A program made the translations under genes and the position numbers. A DNA stretch of 64,000 nucleotides from Wuchereria bancrofti (Eukaryota > Nematoda > Chromadorea > Rhabditida > Onchocercidae): contig SSBO01000011.1 of the NCBI GenBank assembly GCA_005281725.1, positions 48,400 through 112,399 of the forward strand, read 5' to 3'. The notes beneath the pieces were generated by a model. The model did no database searches. It saw only the letters and a list, made by a program, of their open reading frames with translations, and was not told the origin of the DNA. Below are positions 12,822 through 22,817 of this stretch, piece after piece (within the stretch, counting starts at the first letter, position 1; each line of letters starts with the position of its first letter).

Positions 12822-15800
12822 AAGTGTATATATGTGTATGTGTGCATGTGTATGTGTGTGTGTTTATACAAAATCTATTTGTGTATGTGTATGTTTGTAT
12901 ATGTGTGCATGTGTGTGCGTGTGCATATGTGTGTATGTATGTGTATGTTTGTATGTGTATGCGTGTATGTGTATGTGTGTTTATGAATGTACGAATTGTT
13001 TACATTTGCTGATTTATTACCACTATTGCTATTATTGTAGTATTATTATCACTTTTAAGTATTGAAAGAAGAGAAAGGTTATTGGGGTCAAATGATAGAT
13101 TAGAGATTAATTGCAATGTTATTGTTGAACTTTGAACTCTGACAATTCACCAATAAAAAATAAATAATAAAATGGAAATTTATATAAAATGAAATATATT
13201 AAAATTGCAATTATTGATTAAATTAAACTATTTTTTGATTATATCATATGTGATAGGAAAAATGATTATCAGATGATAGACAATCTGATATGATATCAAT
13301 AAATAACACTGATATGATACAATACACATACGTCGGTACATACGTAAACGCATACGTATGATTATTTTTATACGTTTCACACGTTTTTTTTGCATATTTC
13401 AGGAAAGAAAAAAAAAGTGAAATGAGAAGTAAAAATGTGTATTAATGTTTAACGTTTAATAAAGTGACATAATCATTATCAAAAATATATCATTTATCAG
13501 TTATTTTTGCATTCTAACAAGTTAATTGTTTGTTTACTTCTTTTTTTGTTGTTTTTCTTGGCTTATTTCTAAATTTTTATTTGTTTTTTGTTTTTGTTTT
13601 TTGAATATTTTAACTTTTAAAAATAATTATTCTGTTTCTTTTTTTCTCTTAAATGTTTGACAATTGAAAAAATGTCATATTGAAGTCACATTGAGGAATT
13701 TTTTTTTTTTAAATTTTCAATTCAATTTATCATTTTCATTCTTAAAATGCTAGCAGTGAATGAATACTGCTTTTTACTATTTTCAAAATTTGTCAAAAAT
13801 ATTTATCGCTCTTTTTATTGAATTACTGTAAAAATTAATAGCTATGAGTTTAAGTTATTTTTGTATGATTCTTTCTTACTTTTTTATTATATCTGTTAAA
13901 TTCGAAATTTGATTTTAACAATATTTCTTTTACTTCTTAGGTGTTTGTTTATTTACTAAATTCAGGTTATATTTTAATAATATCCCTTTCACTTCCCTAA
14001 ATATTTATTTTTTCATTTTTTTTTGGATATTTATTTACTAAATTCAGATAACATTTTAACAATATCCTTCTTACTTGCTAGGTGTTTATTTACTAAATTC
14101 AGATTATAACATTTGCGGAAGAAATAAGCGCCATGCGCTATTGTCTCATTATCCTTTTAATCGGAACGAAAAATTCTTTTTAGAAATTTGACCTTGATGA
14201 GATATACAAAAAGTTATGCTATAAGACTGCTGATAACTTCAAAAAAAAAAAACCACGACAATTAAGGTCAAATACTTGGTCACATAAATTTTGGGATTTT
14301 AAATTATCTGAAATTTTAATTTTGGAAAATTTATTTTAAAGCCTTTTACGTACGTCATATTCAGTTAAATAGTAATATCGTGAAATGCAAAGAAAAATAA
14401 AAGTTAGAATGATTAAACAATTTTGTTAGAATTGAATTAATAAAATTGAATATCAACTTAAACTGACTTTTTCTCCATCTTCGCATTTCTCATTTATTTT
14501 AATTTGTTTTCAAAAATTTCGATACAAACTGTGTAACGTTTAGGAATTAATGAATTTTCTTCAATCTTTAATTTTAAAATGATTAAATTTAGTAATATTT
14601 TTCTTATTTTTTTGACAAAAAATTAGAGCGCAAATGTTACATTAAGCAAAAATTCAACAAATTCTGTTTTGTTTGTTTTTTTTTTTTTTTTTTTGTTTTT
14701 TTAAAAAGGAAAAAGCAATCTCTTTTCATTAAAAAAATATTTTTTGGTCTAAATAGAAATTACATTATGGGATAATTAAAACAAAAAAAAAGAAAATTAT
14801 CCCTTTTAAATGAAATCTAAAAATGAAATGACGAAATGACGTTGAAATGAGTTATATAATTTATTTAAATATAATTAAGTCTTAATATTTACACATGAAT
14901 AATTTCAAATAGGTAAAACGCTTTTTGGTAATAGAGGAAGAAAATGTAAAATTGAATTGCTGACAATTCAATTAAATGATCAGTTTTGAAAAAGGATTTC
15001 AATTTTACAATCATAAAAGAAAATAATCAATTAATAATACTTCAAGTAAAACTTTTCAAATTTTATCTCCAAGAATATTATAAATTAAGTTAAAGAATTT
15101 CGATTATTTGATCCAATCCAATTTTGAAAACTATAAGTTCTTATAGTTAAATTAAATAAAATGAAATCTTTTTTTACTTATAAAACTGAATGTTATCATC
15201 AAAACGAGTCAAATTTCAAATTTCTATTTGATATTTATTTATTTATTTACTTATTTTACTCGTTTCCTCTTCGCATTATTATTGTTCATTGCTTAATATT
15301 GATAAAGTTATAAATTTTATTCAACCAAGTATAAAGTTCAAAGATTAATTATGATTTCTTTTCTAAAATTTCAGCTTCAATATTTCGTTTAGCCCAGCCA
15401 AAATTATGGTAAAGTTTAACGATGCATACTGTAACAATTAAATATTTGAATAATTTAGTAACAAACTTATAAAGTTTGATGACAAAATTATTATTACTTC
15501 TCTTTTTTGCTTAAATTTTTTCAAAAAATAATTTAACCTAAGCAAAATGATTCATTTAATTTAGTTAAATAATTTTAAACAAAAAAAAAAACGCCTAAAA
15601 ATAAAATTAATATCAAATAAATTTTTAACTATTAATGCTAAAACTTATCTTACATTAAGTTAAAATTATTTAAATACTTTTCTCATATATTTTACATAAT
15701 AAATAATCAAAATTTAAATATACATAAGAAATTAAATTTATTTCATACCAGATGAAATGGAATTAATTGTAGCACCACGTTTGATATTACTGATAGAGAA

Positions 15801-17603
15801 TCCAATACGTTCCACATTATCACTTAACACAATTATCACTTCCTCCTCATAGTATAAATTTCGAGTCTATAAAAATTATAGATATTTTACTTAAATTAAT
15901 TTAATAATATAATTTCATATTTTATTTATTCATTCAAAAATAGATCATTTTCTTGCATTTTTTTTCTTCCTCTTTTACTTAAATTAATTTAATAATATAA
16001 TTTAACTCCACCATTCACACCTATTATTCCTTCTTTTTTTTTTTCTTCTTTATCAAAATTTAACTTATTTTTAACTTTAATTTAACTTACTTTATCATTT
16101 ATAGCAATTAAAATAATTAAATTAAAAAATANAGATCATTTTCTTGCATTTTTTTTCTTCCTCTTTTACTTAAATTAATTTAATAATATAATTTAACTCC
16201 ACCATTCACACCTATTATTCCTTCTTTTTTTTTTTCTTCTTTATCAAAATTTAACTTATTTTTAACTTTAATTTAACTTACTTTATCATTTATAGCAATT
16301 AAAATAATTAAATTAAAAAATAAAATAGCAATTAAAATAATTAAATTACAAATACCTGCCATACATCATTTGGTTGACATTGAAATGTTGTAATGAGATT
16401 TTGTGAATGATCAGCGCAACAGCAACAATAATAATTTTGATAAATTGTTGAATCGGGTCGGTATGCGTCTGATTCACGTGACGATGATGTCACCCACGGT
16501 GTTGACACGTTATTACGTGTTAAACGATTATCATAACTGAAAAATGGAAAAAAAAAAAAAAACAATGAAATGAATTTATATACAATAAGAAAAAGATCAA
16601 AAAAAAAAAAAAAACAACAATGAATTTTATTGAAAGATAATAAAATGAGTTCAATCAAAAAAAATTTTCTTTTTTCAATTTTCAAAAATTTTTATTTCTT
16701 ATCTATCAATAAAATGATTAATGAATAATCTATTATTTTATCATTTATATCAGCCTAACTTATTTTAATCATTCAAATTAACAATGATAATTTAAATAAT
16801 AGAAGAAATAAAAGTAATAATAATTGTAACAAAAATCATTTCTATTTCCTATTTGCTTGTTTTCTTTTCTTTTTTGCATTCGCATTTTTTTTTTTTTTAT
16901 TTTAAATTGATTAATTTGATAAATGTAATTATTATCACCGATAATCATTCATTTGTATATCATTGTATGATTGTAATTGTTTGTTTCTTTCACTCTCAGA
17001 TATGGTTGTAACAGGCTGAAATAATCATTATATATTTTAATAATTATTTGTTGAAAAAAAAATGAAATATAAACTAATACATTTTAAGAATTAAAAAAAA
17101 AATTTAGAACGTTTAAATAGAAATTAAAAAAAAAAAACATGTACACATTGATATATTTAATTAAAATATTAAGTATTGAAAAATATTTTTAGAAGAAATA
17201 AAAATGAAAAAAATTCCAATATTTATAAAAATTATAAATAAAAATGTAGAAGCATAAAAGAAAGAAATTAAATTAAATAACATATGTGAATTTAATTTTC
17301 TTCTTTTTTTTTTTTTTGTTGCGCAAAATTACAACAAAAAATTTTTGTAATATCATTTTTTGCGTTTTCTTCATTTTCATTTGAATTATTTTGATGAATT
17401 GAAAAAATGAAACAATTTAAATTTACCAAATTTTCAATATTTCCTTCATTTATCGTATAATAATAGATTGGCTCATTAAAATTAGATGAATTAGTAGCAC
17501 TGATATGATTAGCATTGATCCGATAGTCCACTGATGGAAATTGATAAGATGGATTAGATGAGGAAGGCATAGGTGATAATGACTTTTGCCGTAAATAAGC
17601 CAT
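194..17603 (-). CDS. Single-PDZ-domain protein, 7 exons, about 250 aa
   Basis: Spliced gene read on the minus strand. Exons: 17427-17603, 16939-17015, 16356-16536, 15749-15866, 8132-8241, 569-629 and, less surely, 194-222 with stop TAA at 194-196. Every donor is GT, every acceptor AG, and phases match through all joins. Residues 1-145 are a Ser/Asn/Tyr-rich leader of no recognised fold with a run of four cysteines (about 122-125), a possible lipidation site. Residues about 154-235 form a PDZ domain: the carboxylate-binding loop reads R-I-G-F (165-168), followed by G-S-P-A-x-x-A-G-L-x-x-G-D-x-I-x-x-I-N-G, the helix ending ELINQ and the last strand VVQLRV. PDZ domains bind C-terminal peptides of partner proteins, so a scaffolding role is inferred. 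Introns 4 and 5 are each about 7.5 kb. The last exon (tail AYFLSLFIS) has a good acceptor but little support; the gene may instead continue past the left edge. Confidence 0.85.
3359..3526 (-). CDS. Candidate alternative exon inside PDZ gene intron 5
   Basis: An open reading island of clearly higher GC than the surrounding intron, ending at a good donor (AAG followed by GTAAAT) in phase 0. Two readings are possible. It could be an alternative first exon starting at the ATG at 3524-3526 (MPLTRVELSTALEIQ..., 56 codons), joining exon 6 at 629 in phase 0. Or, using the acceptor CAACAG just above 3495, it could be an internal exon 3359-3495 that enters in the same phase as exon 5 and leaves in the same phase, so it could replace exon 5. 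The residues (several Cys, His, Glu and Asp) do not look like translated intron, but they do not match a PDZ fold either. No homology is recognised. Confidence 0.4.
3571..4510. repeat. Four-copy 241-bp tandem repeat
   Basis: Copies begin at about 3571, 3812, 4053 and 4294, an exact spacing of 241 bp, with only scattered substitutions; the last copy is shortened after the TAATAAATAA segment. Each copy holds a GTCTTTTTTGTC stretch and several TACGT motifs. It lies in intron 5 of the PDZ gene, directly upstream of the candidate alternative exon at 3359-3526. Confidence 0.9.
4390..4714. other. Duplicated flanks around a single N (assembly seam)
   Basis: Bases 4390-4551 are repeated without visible difference at 4553-4714, separated by one N at 4552. 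This is what results when two overlapping contig ends are abutted instead of merged, so about 163 bp here are probably not real. Confidence 0.85.
5750..5838. repeat. TTTA and CT simple repeats
   Basis: A run of TTTA units followed by a CT-rich run, in intron 5 of the PDZ gene. A smaller CT-rich run lies at about 5185-5210. Confidence 0.9.
6440..7355. repeat. About 40-bp minisatellite, more than 20 degenerate copies
   Basis: Degenerate head-to-tail units of about 40 bp built on TTGTAAACTTTTACTTATAA then ATTTTATACTTTCATACTTA, covering roughly 0.9 kb of intron 5 of the PDZ gene. Spacer lengths vary slightly between copies, as expected for an old slipped array. No coding potential is seen. Confidence 0.9.
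9072..9258. repeat. Pair of ACGTAA/TTACGT palindromes
   Basis: CACGTAATTTTTACGTG at 9072-9088 is a perfect 7-bp inverted repeat with a 3-base loop; a near-identical copy (last base C) lies at 9242-9258. The second contains TTACGTCA, a bZIP/CRE-like half site. They sit just downstream of the candidate exon at 9328-9409 in intron 4 of the PDZ gene. Confidence 0.7.
9328..9409 (-). CDS. Candidate alternative first exon of the PDZ gene
   Basis: A GC-enriched island within intron 4. On the minus strand an acceptor-like ...AATGTACAG is followed immediately by ATG (9407-9409) and 27 open codons (MKCQQITMPGYAIF...), ending at donor G|GTTTGT in phase 1. Exon 5 of the PDZ gene needs exactly that phase. 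An ATG placed directly after an AG is the usual look of a spliced-leader acceptor in nematodes. A transcript starting here would encode a new N-terminus joined to the second half of the PDZ domain. Inferred from signals only; no homology. Confidence 0.4.
9655..10075. repeat. AAT/TAATAG trinucleotide-rich tract
   Basis: Long imperfect AAT repeats with interspersed GTC and GAT units; a segment starting AGTCATGACAAAATAATAGT occurs twice. Open frames here are repeat artefacts rich in Tyr, Leu, Ile and Ser. Confidence 0.9.
10590..10920. repeat. AAT/AAC trinucleotide-rich tract
   Basis: Second imperfect trinucleotide tract (AAT, AAC, GACAAT units) in intron 4 of the PDZ gene. It leads into a roughly 117-bp direct repeat that is interrupted by the gap at 11013-11031. 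Confidence 0.9.
11013..11031. other. Assembly gap (19 N)
   Basis: Unknown bases inside an apparent direct repeat: AGCTTTACTTTTAAAAA recurs at about 10981 and 11098, and AATTCTTTCATTTT on both sides. The true copy number is therefore unknown. Confidence 0.95.
12600..12990. repeat. GT, GTCT and GTAT microsatellites
   Basis: GT run with GTCT units at 12600-12640 and a longer GT/GTAT-rich tract at about 12775-12985. The three overlapping open frames rich in Val, Cys and Met are products of the repeat. A GC-rich, non-repetitive patch lies between them. Confidence 0.9.
15942..16322. other. 190-bp duplication around a single N (assembly seam)
   Basis: 15942-16131 is repeated at 16133-16322 around one N at 16132, with no difference seen. 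It falls inside intron 3 of the PDZ gene (15867-16355), whose real length is probably about 191 bp shorter. Confidence 0.85.
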
Positions 17604-19560
17604 TAGCTAATTAAGTAAGTAATTGGTTGTTTCTTTTTTCTTTTATTGTTTTAGTTTTGATGTTAATTAAAGCTAAAAGCTTTATCATTTATCTGAAACA
17701 TTTTATTTTTATTATTTTTTGATAGAAAATATGAAGTGATAACGATAATTGTAAAAAAAAAAAAATGATAATAACTCATTAATTTTATTAAATGAGGTAA
17801 ACTACAAACATTGCTACTATTATATCAAATTGTTGCTATCACATTTTATCAATGAATTATTGTAATTATTATTTGTTATTATTATCACTACTAATTATTG
17901 TTATCATCATTATTAATTACTACTATTATCACTATTATTATTATTCGTTGTTCATTATTATTATCATTATTGTCAACTATGAATTCACATCGTCTTTCAT
18001 TTTCAATTCTTCTTTTTTCATTTAAAACAATAATTGTTAAAAAATGAAATAACGATTTTGTTTTTTAAAAAATTTAAAAAAAGAAAAAAAGCACAAATAT
18101 AAGAAAATTTCAACAATTATCTGATGATAAGAAGAAAACAAATTGTCAACAATAAAAATCATTGAGCACATTTTCACACTTTTAGATATACCATAAATTG
18201 AAATTTTCTAAACTTTATAATTTGTCAAAAAAAAAAAAAAAAAAAAAAACAAAAAAACGAAAATTTCATTGAAAATATTTTCATGCGAAACATTATTTGC
18301 ATAAATGGAAAAAATTCAAATAACAAATTTTTATAATAAAAAATATTCATTTTTTTTTTATCCTTCATTTTTTCATATGAATTTCGTATGAATTGAAAGT
18401 TGACACAAAATTGACCTGATTACCTTTTTTCCTTTTTTTTTTTTTTTCTGCTTGTCCTAAAATGCATGTTTTGTAGTGACAAAAAGATGACAGAAGAAGA
18501 AAAAAATAATATCGTCGAATTTTATTTGACATTTATTCATTCATTCATTTCATTCAATCTTTTCAAAATTGACCTTGATGAGAGATAAAATGAATTATTT
18601 GAAAAAGTAAATGATGTGATGTTATTGAATGAAATGAAATTGAAAAAGTGAAAAAAAAAAAAAGAAAGAAAGAAATTTACATTACTTTAATTTCTTTACA
18701 TTTACTTTTCTTTTTTTTTTTTTTAAGAAAAAACATATATACAAGTAATACAGGTAACTAATATTTTCATAATAGCATAAATTCTATCATTTGAATTTTT
18801 AAAGTAATAAATATATTCTTTAAATCATTTCAAATTGTTTATTTATTTAAATGAAATGTATAAAAACCATATAATTACGTGTTAAAATATTTATGCTTGA
18901 AAAAATTTTAATGTATTAAAAAAAAATTTTGTTTCTAAATGATTTATTCGATTGAAACCAAAAACATAAACATATTTACCAAAATTTATCAAATAAAATC
19001 AAATTTGTTTTAATTTATTGCATTTTAAAATTAATTTGATGCAATTAATAAAATTCGATATACAATTAATCAGTGATGAGTGAGAATGATAAAATAAAGA
19101 TTGAAAAAAATGATAAGAATTAAAATACAGAAATTTTAAATTAATTACAACTGTTACCATTGTTTTGCTAAAATAATATTTTTTTTTTCGTAAAGTTTGT
19201 TAAATGTTTGTTAAATTTTTTTTCAGATTATATTACCAAAAAACAAAAAAAATTCTTTTTTGAAAAGAAAAAAAGAAATGTTTTTTTGGTTTTAAGAAAA
19301 AACAATTTCGTTTTTTATATGTGTAAAATTACATCGAATTTAATTGGTATGAAAAATAATCCTATAAAAGCTAATGGAAAAGCTAAAAAAAAAAAACCAT
19401 TTAGAATTTATCATTTATTTTGTTAATCAAAAAAAAAGAATTAATTAAAAAAGGGAATGAAAAACAAAAGCAAAAGAAAAGGAAATATTGGAAGTCCGAA
19501 ATTATTTGCAAATCTTATAAATTCCTTTTCAAAAGTTTCCCCATTTTTTTTAAATTAAAA
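17604..19560. other. Upstream flank of the PDZ gene
   Basis: No confirmed gene. It includes ATT/ATTATC-rich DNA (17820-17980), poly-A and poly-T runs and a TGACCTTGATGAGA motif at about 18570. A plus-strand frame at 19208-19426 follows a TTTTTTTCAG acceptor and is listed separately. Confidence 0.6.
19226..19426 (+). CDS. Doubtful terminal exon
   Basis: On the plus strand the acceptor ATTTTTTTTCAG is followed by an open frame to TAA, Lys- and Phe-rich at first and then ...MCKITSNLIGMKNNPIKANG... The second half is less repetitive than neighbouring DNA. No upstream exon, homology or donor partner was found, and the lysine-rich composition is typical of translated A-rich intergenic DNA. Confidence 0.15.
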   Translation, partial: DYITKKQKKFFFEKKKRNVFLVLRKNNFVFYMCKITSNLIGMKNNPIKANGKAKKKKPFRIYHLFC

Positions 19561-19575
19561 TTTAAAAAAAAAAAA

Positions 19576-22500
19576 GTTTGTTGAGAAAAGTTAAATTAAT
19601 CATTTTTTTTAACTAAAGCATTTTTAATAATATTTTCGGGATTTTAAATATTATCACTTTCTTACTGCTAATATTAGAATCTAAAAAGTAAATTTTAGTA
19701 TAATTACATAATGAATATAAGTTAGCAAATTTAAATTAAACATCTGATAAAATCAAAATTCATGCATGCATGCATGCATGCATGCATGTTGCAAGCAATA
19801 CTTACCTTATTTACAACATATTAAGTAATATTATGGAAAGGAGAAAATGAACTGTTACAAAATAAGAAAAACAAGAATGATACTAAAGTAATTAGTTAAT
19901 TAGAAATTAATGAAATTTTGTAATTAATAAAATTTGAAAAAGTTTTTATCTAAATTACTGGAAAAATAATATTTATGCAACAATTTCACCATTTTTCGTT
20001 TTGCAATCACTAATAATTACAATCTTTTTTTTTTTATAAAAATCAATTTTTCCAAAATAAGTTATTATTTATAAAAATAATAATTAATTTGATTTAATAA
20101 TATTTGCAGTAATTAAAAATGATTTTGCAGTGAAAAATATCTTATCTTTAATTAATTATTTTACAAATAATAATATAAATAATAATAACAACAATAATAA
20201 ATAATAATAACAATAATAATAACAAATGTTAGCAAATTAATATAGTTTTGTTTGTATTTGTGATAATATATAATAATAATAATAAACAATAATAATAATA
20301 TACAGTAATAATTATTATTATAGTAATAATAATTAATAGTTATGGCAATAGTAATATTAATAATAATCAAGAATTATAATAATAATAGCATAATAATATA
20401 ATAATAGCAATAGTGGTAATAACAAATAATAATAAATAATACTAATGACAATAGTAATAATAAATAATAATGACAATAATAATGAACAGTAATAATAATA
20501 ACAAATGATAATAAAATATAAATGTTCAGATGAATAATACGTAAAAGTATTTACACGTTTAACGTTTGGAAGTAGCAAAATACGTTTGAACAGATACGTT
20601 ACGTCACTTTTCAATAACACAGAATTACGGATCAATTATTATTTTTAAATTAATATTTCTTTTATTGATAAGTAATCTATTTTTTTTTCACTACGAATAG
20701 TTAATATCATTTTCTTTTTTTTTTCAGTAACGTTTGTTTCTACGTACGTTTATATCTATAATTCTTCGTATTATCATAATATTTACGTATATCTTACTCG
20801 CAAATAATTTTTATCTTAATGATTAAGTAAATCATTAATGATTAAGTAAATTAATTATTAAGTAAACTTAATGATTAAGTAAATTAATATAACTAAAATT
20901 ATGCAATACAATATAAATAAAATAAAATATAGTAAAAAGTAATATAAAATAAATAATTAAAGTAATATTACATAATGTTTTACTTATTACCTATGTAAAA
21001 ATTATATTATACTGATAATATTATTACTAAAGATTATATTGTTTACTTATCAATTATTGTACTTTTAGTGACAATGTTAGTATGCTTTTGCAATCATTTT
21101 CAAATCTTATTTTATTTACTTTTATTTAACATTTGAAATTTATGCTACAATCAAATAAAATGTTAGATGACGGATAGATAATTGCAAAAAAAAAAAGTTT
21201 GTTGAGAAAAGTTAAATTAATCATTTTTTTTAACTAAAGCATTTTTAATAATATTTTCGGGATTTTAAATATTATCACTTTCTTACTGCTAATATTAGAA
21301 TCTAAAAAGTAAATTTTAGTATAATTACATAATGAATATAAGTTAGCAAATTTAAATTAAACATCTGATAAAATCAAAATTCATGCATGCATGCATGCAT
21401 GCATGCATGTTGCAAGCAATACTTACCTTATTTACAACATATTAAGTAATATTATGGAAAGGAGAAAATGAACTGTTACAAAATAAGAAAAACAAGAATG
21501 ATACTAAAGTAATTAGTTAATTAGAAATTAATGAAATTTTGTAATTAATAAAATTTGAAAAAGTTTTTATCTAAATTACTGGAAAAATAATATTTATGCA
21601 ACAATTTCACCATTTTTCGTTTTGCAATCACTAATAATTACAATCTTTTTTTTTTTATAAAAATCAATTTTTCCAAAATAAGTTATTATTTATAAAAATA
21701 ATAATTAATTTGATTTAATAATATTTGCAGTAATTAAAAATGATTTTGCAGTGAAAAATATCTTATCTTTAATTAATTATTTTACAAATAATAATATAAA
21801 TAATAATAACAACAATAATAAATAATAATAACAATAATAATAACAAATGTTAGCAAATTAATATAGTTTTGTTTGTATTTGTGATAATATATAATAATAA
21901 TAATAAACAATAATAATAATATACAGTAATAATTATTATTATAGTAATAATAATTAATAGTTATGGCAATAGTAATATTAATAATAATCAAGAATTATAA
22001 TAATAATAGCATAATAATATAATAATAGCAATAGTGGTAATAACAAATAATAATAAATAATACTAATGACAATAGTAATAATAAATAATAATGACAATAA
22101 TAATGAACAGTAATAATAATAACAAATGATAATAAAATATAAATGTTCAGATGAATAATACGTAAAAGTATTTACACGTTTAACGTTTGGAAGTAGCAAA
22201 ATACGTTTGAACAGATACGTTACGTCACTTTTCAATAACACAGAATTACGGATCAATTATTATTTTTAAATTAATATTTCTTTTATTGATAAGTAATCTA
22301 TTTTTTTTTCACTACGAATAGTTAATATCATTTTCTTTTTTTTTTCAGTAACGTTTGTTTCTACGTACGTTTATATCTATAATTCTTCGTATTATCATAA
22401 TATTTACGTATATCTTACTCGCAAATAATTTTTATCTTAATGATTAAGTAAATCATTAATGATTAAGTAAATTAATTATTAAGTAAACTTAATGATTAAG

Positions 22501-22817
22501 TAAATTAATATAACTAAAATTATGCAATACAATATAAATAAAATAAAATATAGTAAAAAGTAATATAAAATAAATAATTAAAGTAATATTACATAATGTT
22601 TTACTTATTACCTATGTAAAAATTATATTATACTGATAATATTATTACTAAAGATTATATTGTTTACTTATCAATTATTGTACTTTTAGTGACAATGTTA
22701 GTATGCTTTTGCAATCATTTTCAAATCTTATTTTATTTACTTTTATTTAACATTTGAAATTTATGCTACAATCAAATAAAATGTTAGATGACGGATAGAT
22801 AATTGCAAAAAAAAAAA
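19576..22817. repeat. 1,621-bp tandem duplication
   Basis: Copy 1 is 19576-21196 and copy 2 is 21197-22817; the offset is 1,621 bp throughout and I saw no difference between them, even in trinucleotide runs. Poly-A tracts of about 10-17 bases stand at both ends and at the junction. Each copy has a (CATG)7 run (19761-19788 and 21382-21409), AAT-rich DNA and a short segment with several ACGTTT motifs. No gene is seen inside. It may be a very recent duplication or a misassembly across the poly-A. Confidence 0.95.
19761..19788. repeat. (CATG)7 self-complementary microsatellite
   Basis: Seven perfect CATG units, fully self-complementary and able to form a hairpin or cruciform. It is copied at 21382-21409 in the second half of the duplication. 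Confidence 0.95.

Larger units (their letters stand above)
8242..15748 (-). other. Intron 4 of the PDZ gene (7.5 kb)
   Basis: Donor GTATGA after 15749, acceptor ATTTCAG before 8241. It contains the candidate alternative first exon at 9328-9409, two palindromes at 9072-9088 and 9242-9258, AAT-type repeats (9655-10075 and 10590-10920), a gap of 19 Ns (11013-11031), GT-rich microsatellites at 12600-12990 and an unexplained GC-rich patch at about 12660-12745. Confidence 0.8.

Noticed and set aside
12774..13065. Three cysteine- and valine-rich plus-strand frames
   Set aside because: GT/GTAT microsatellite read in three frames.
20161..22256. Minus-strand frames in both copies of the duplication
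   Set aside because: AAT-repeat composition; identical copies only reflect the duplication.
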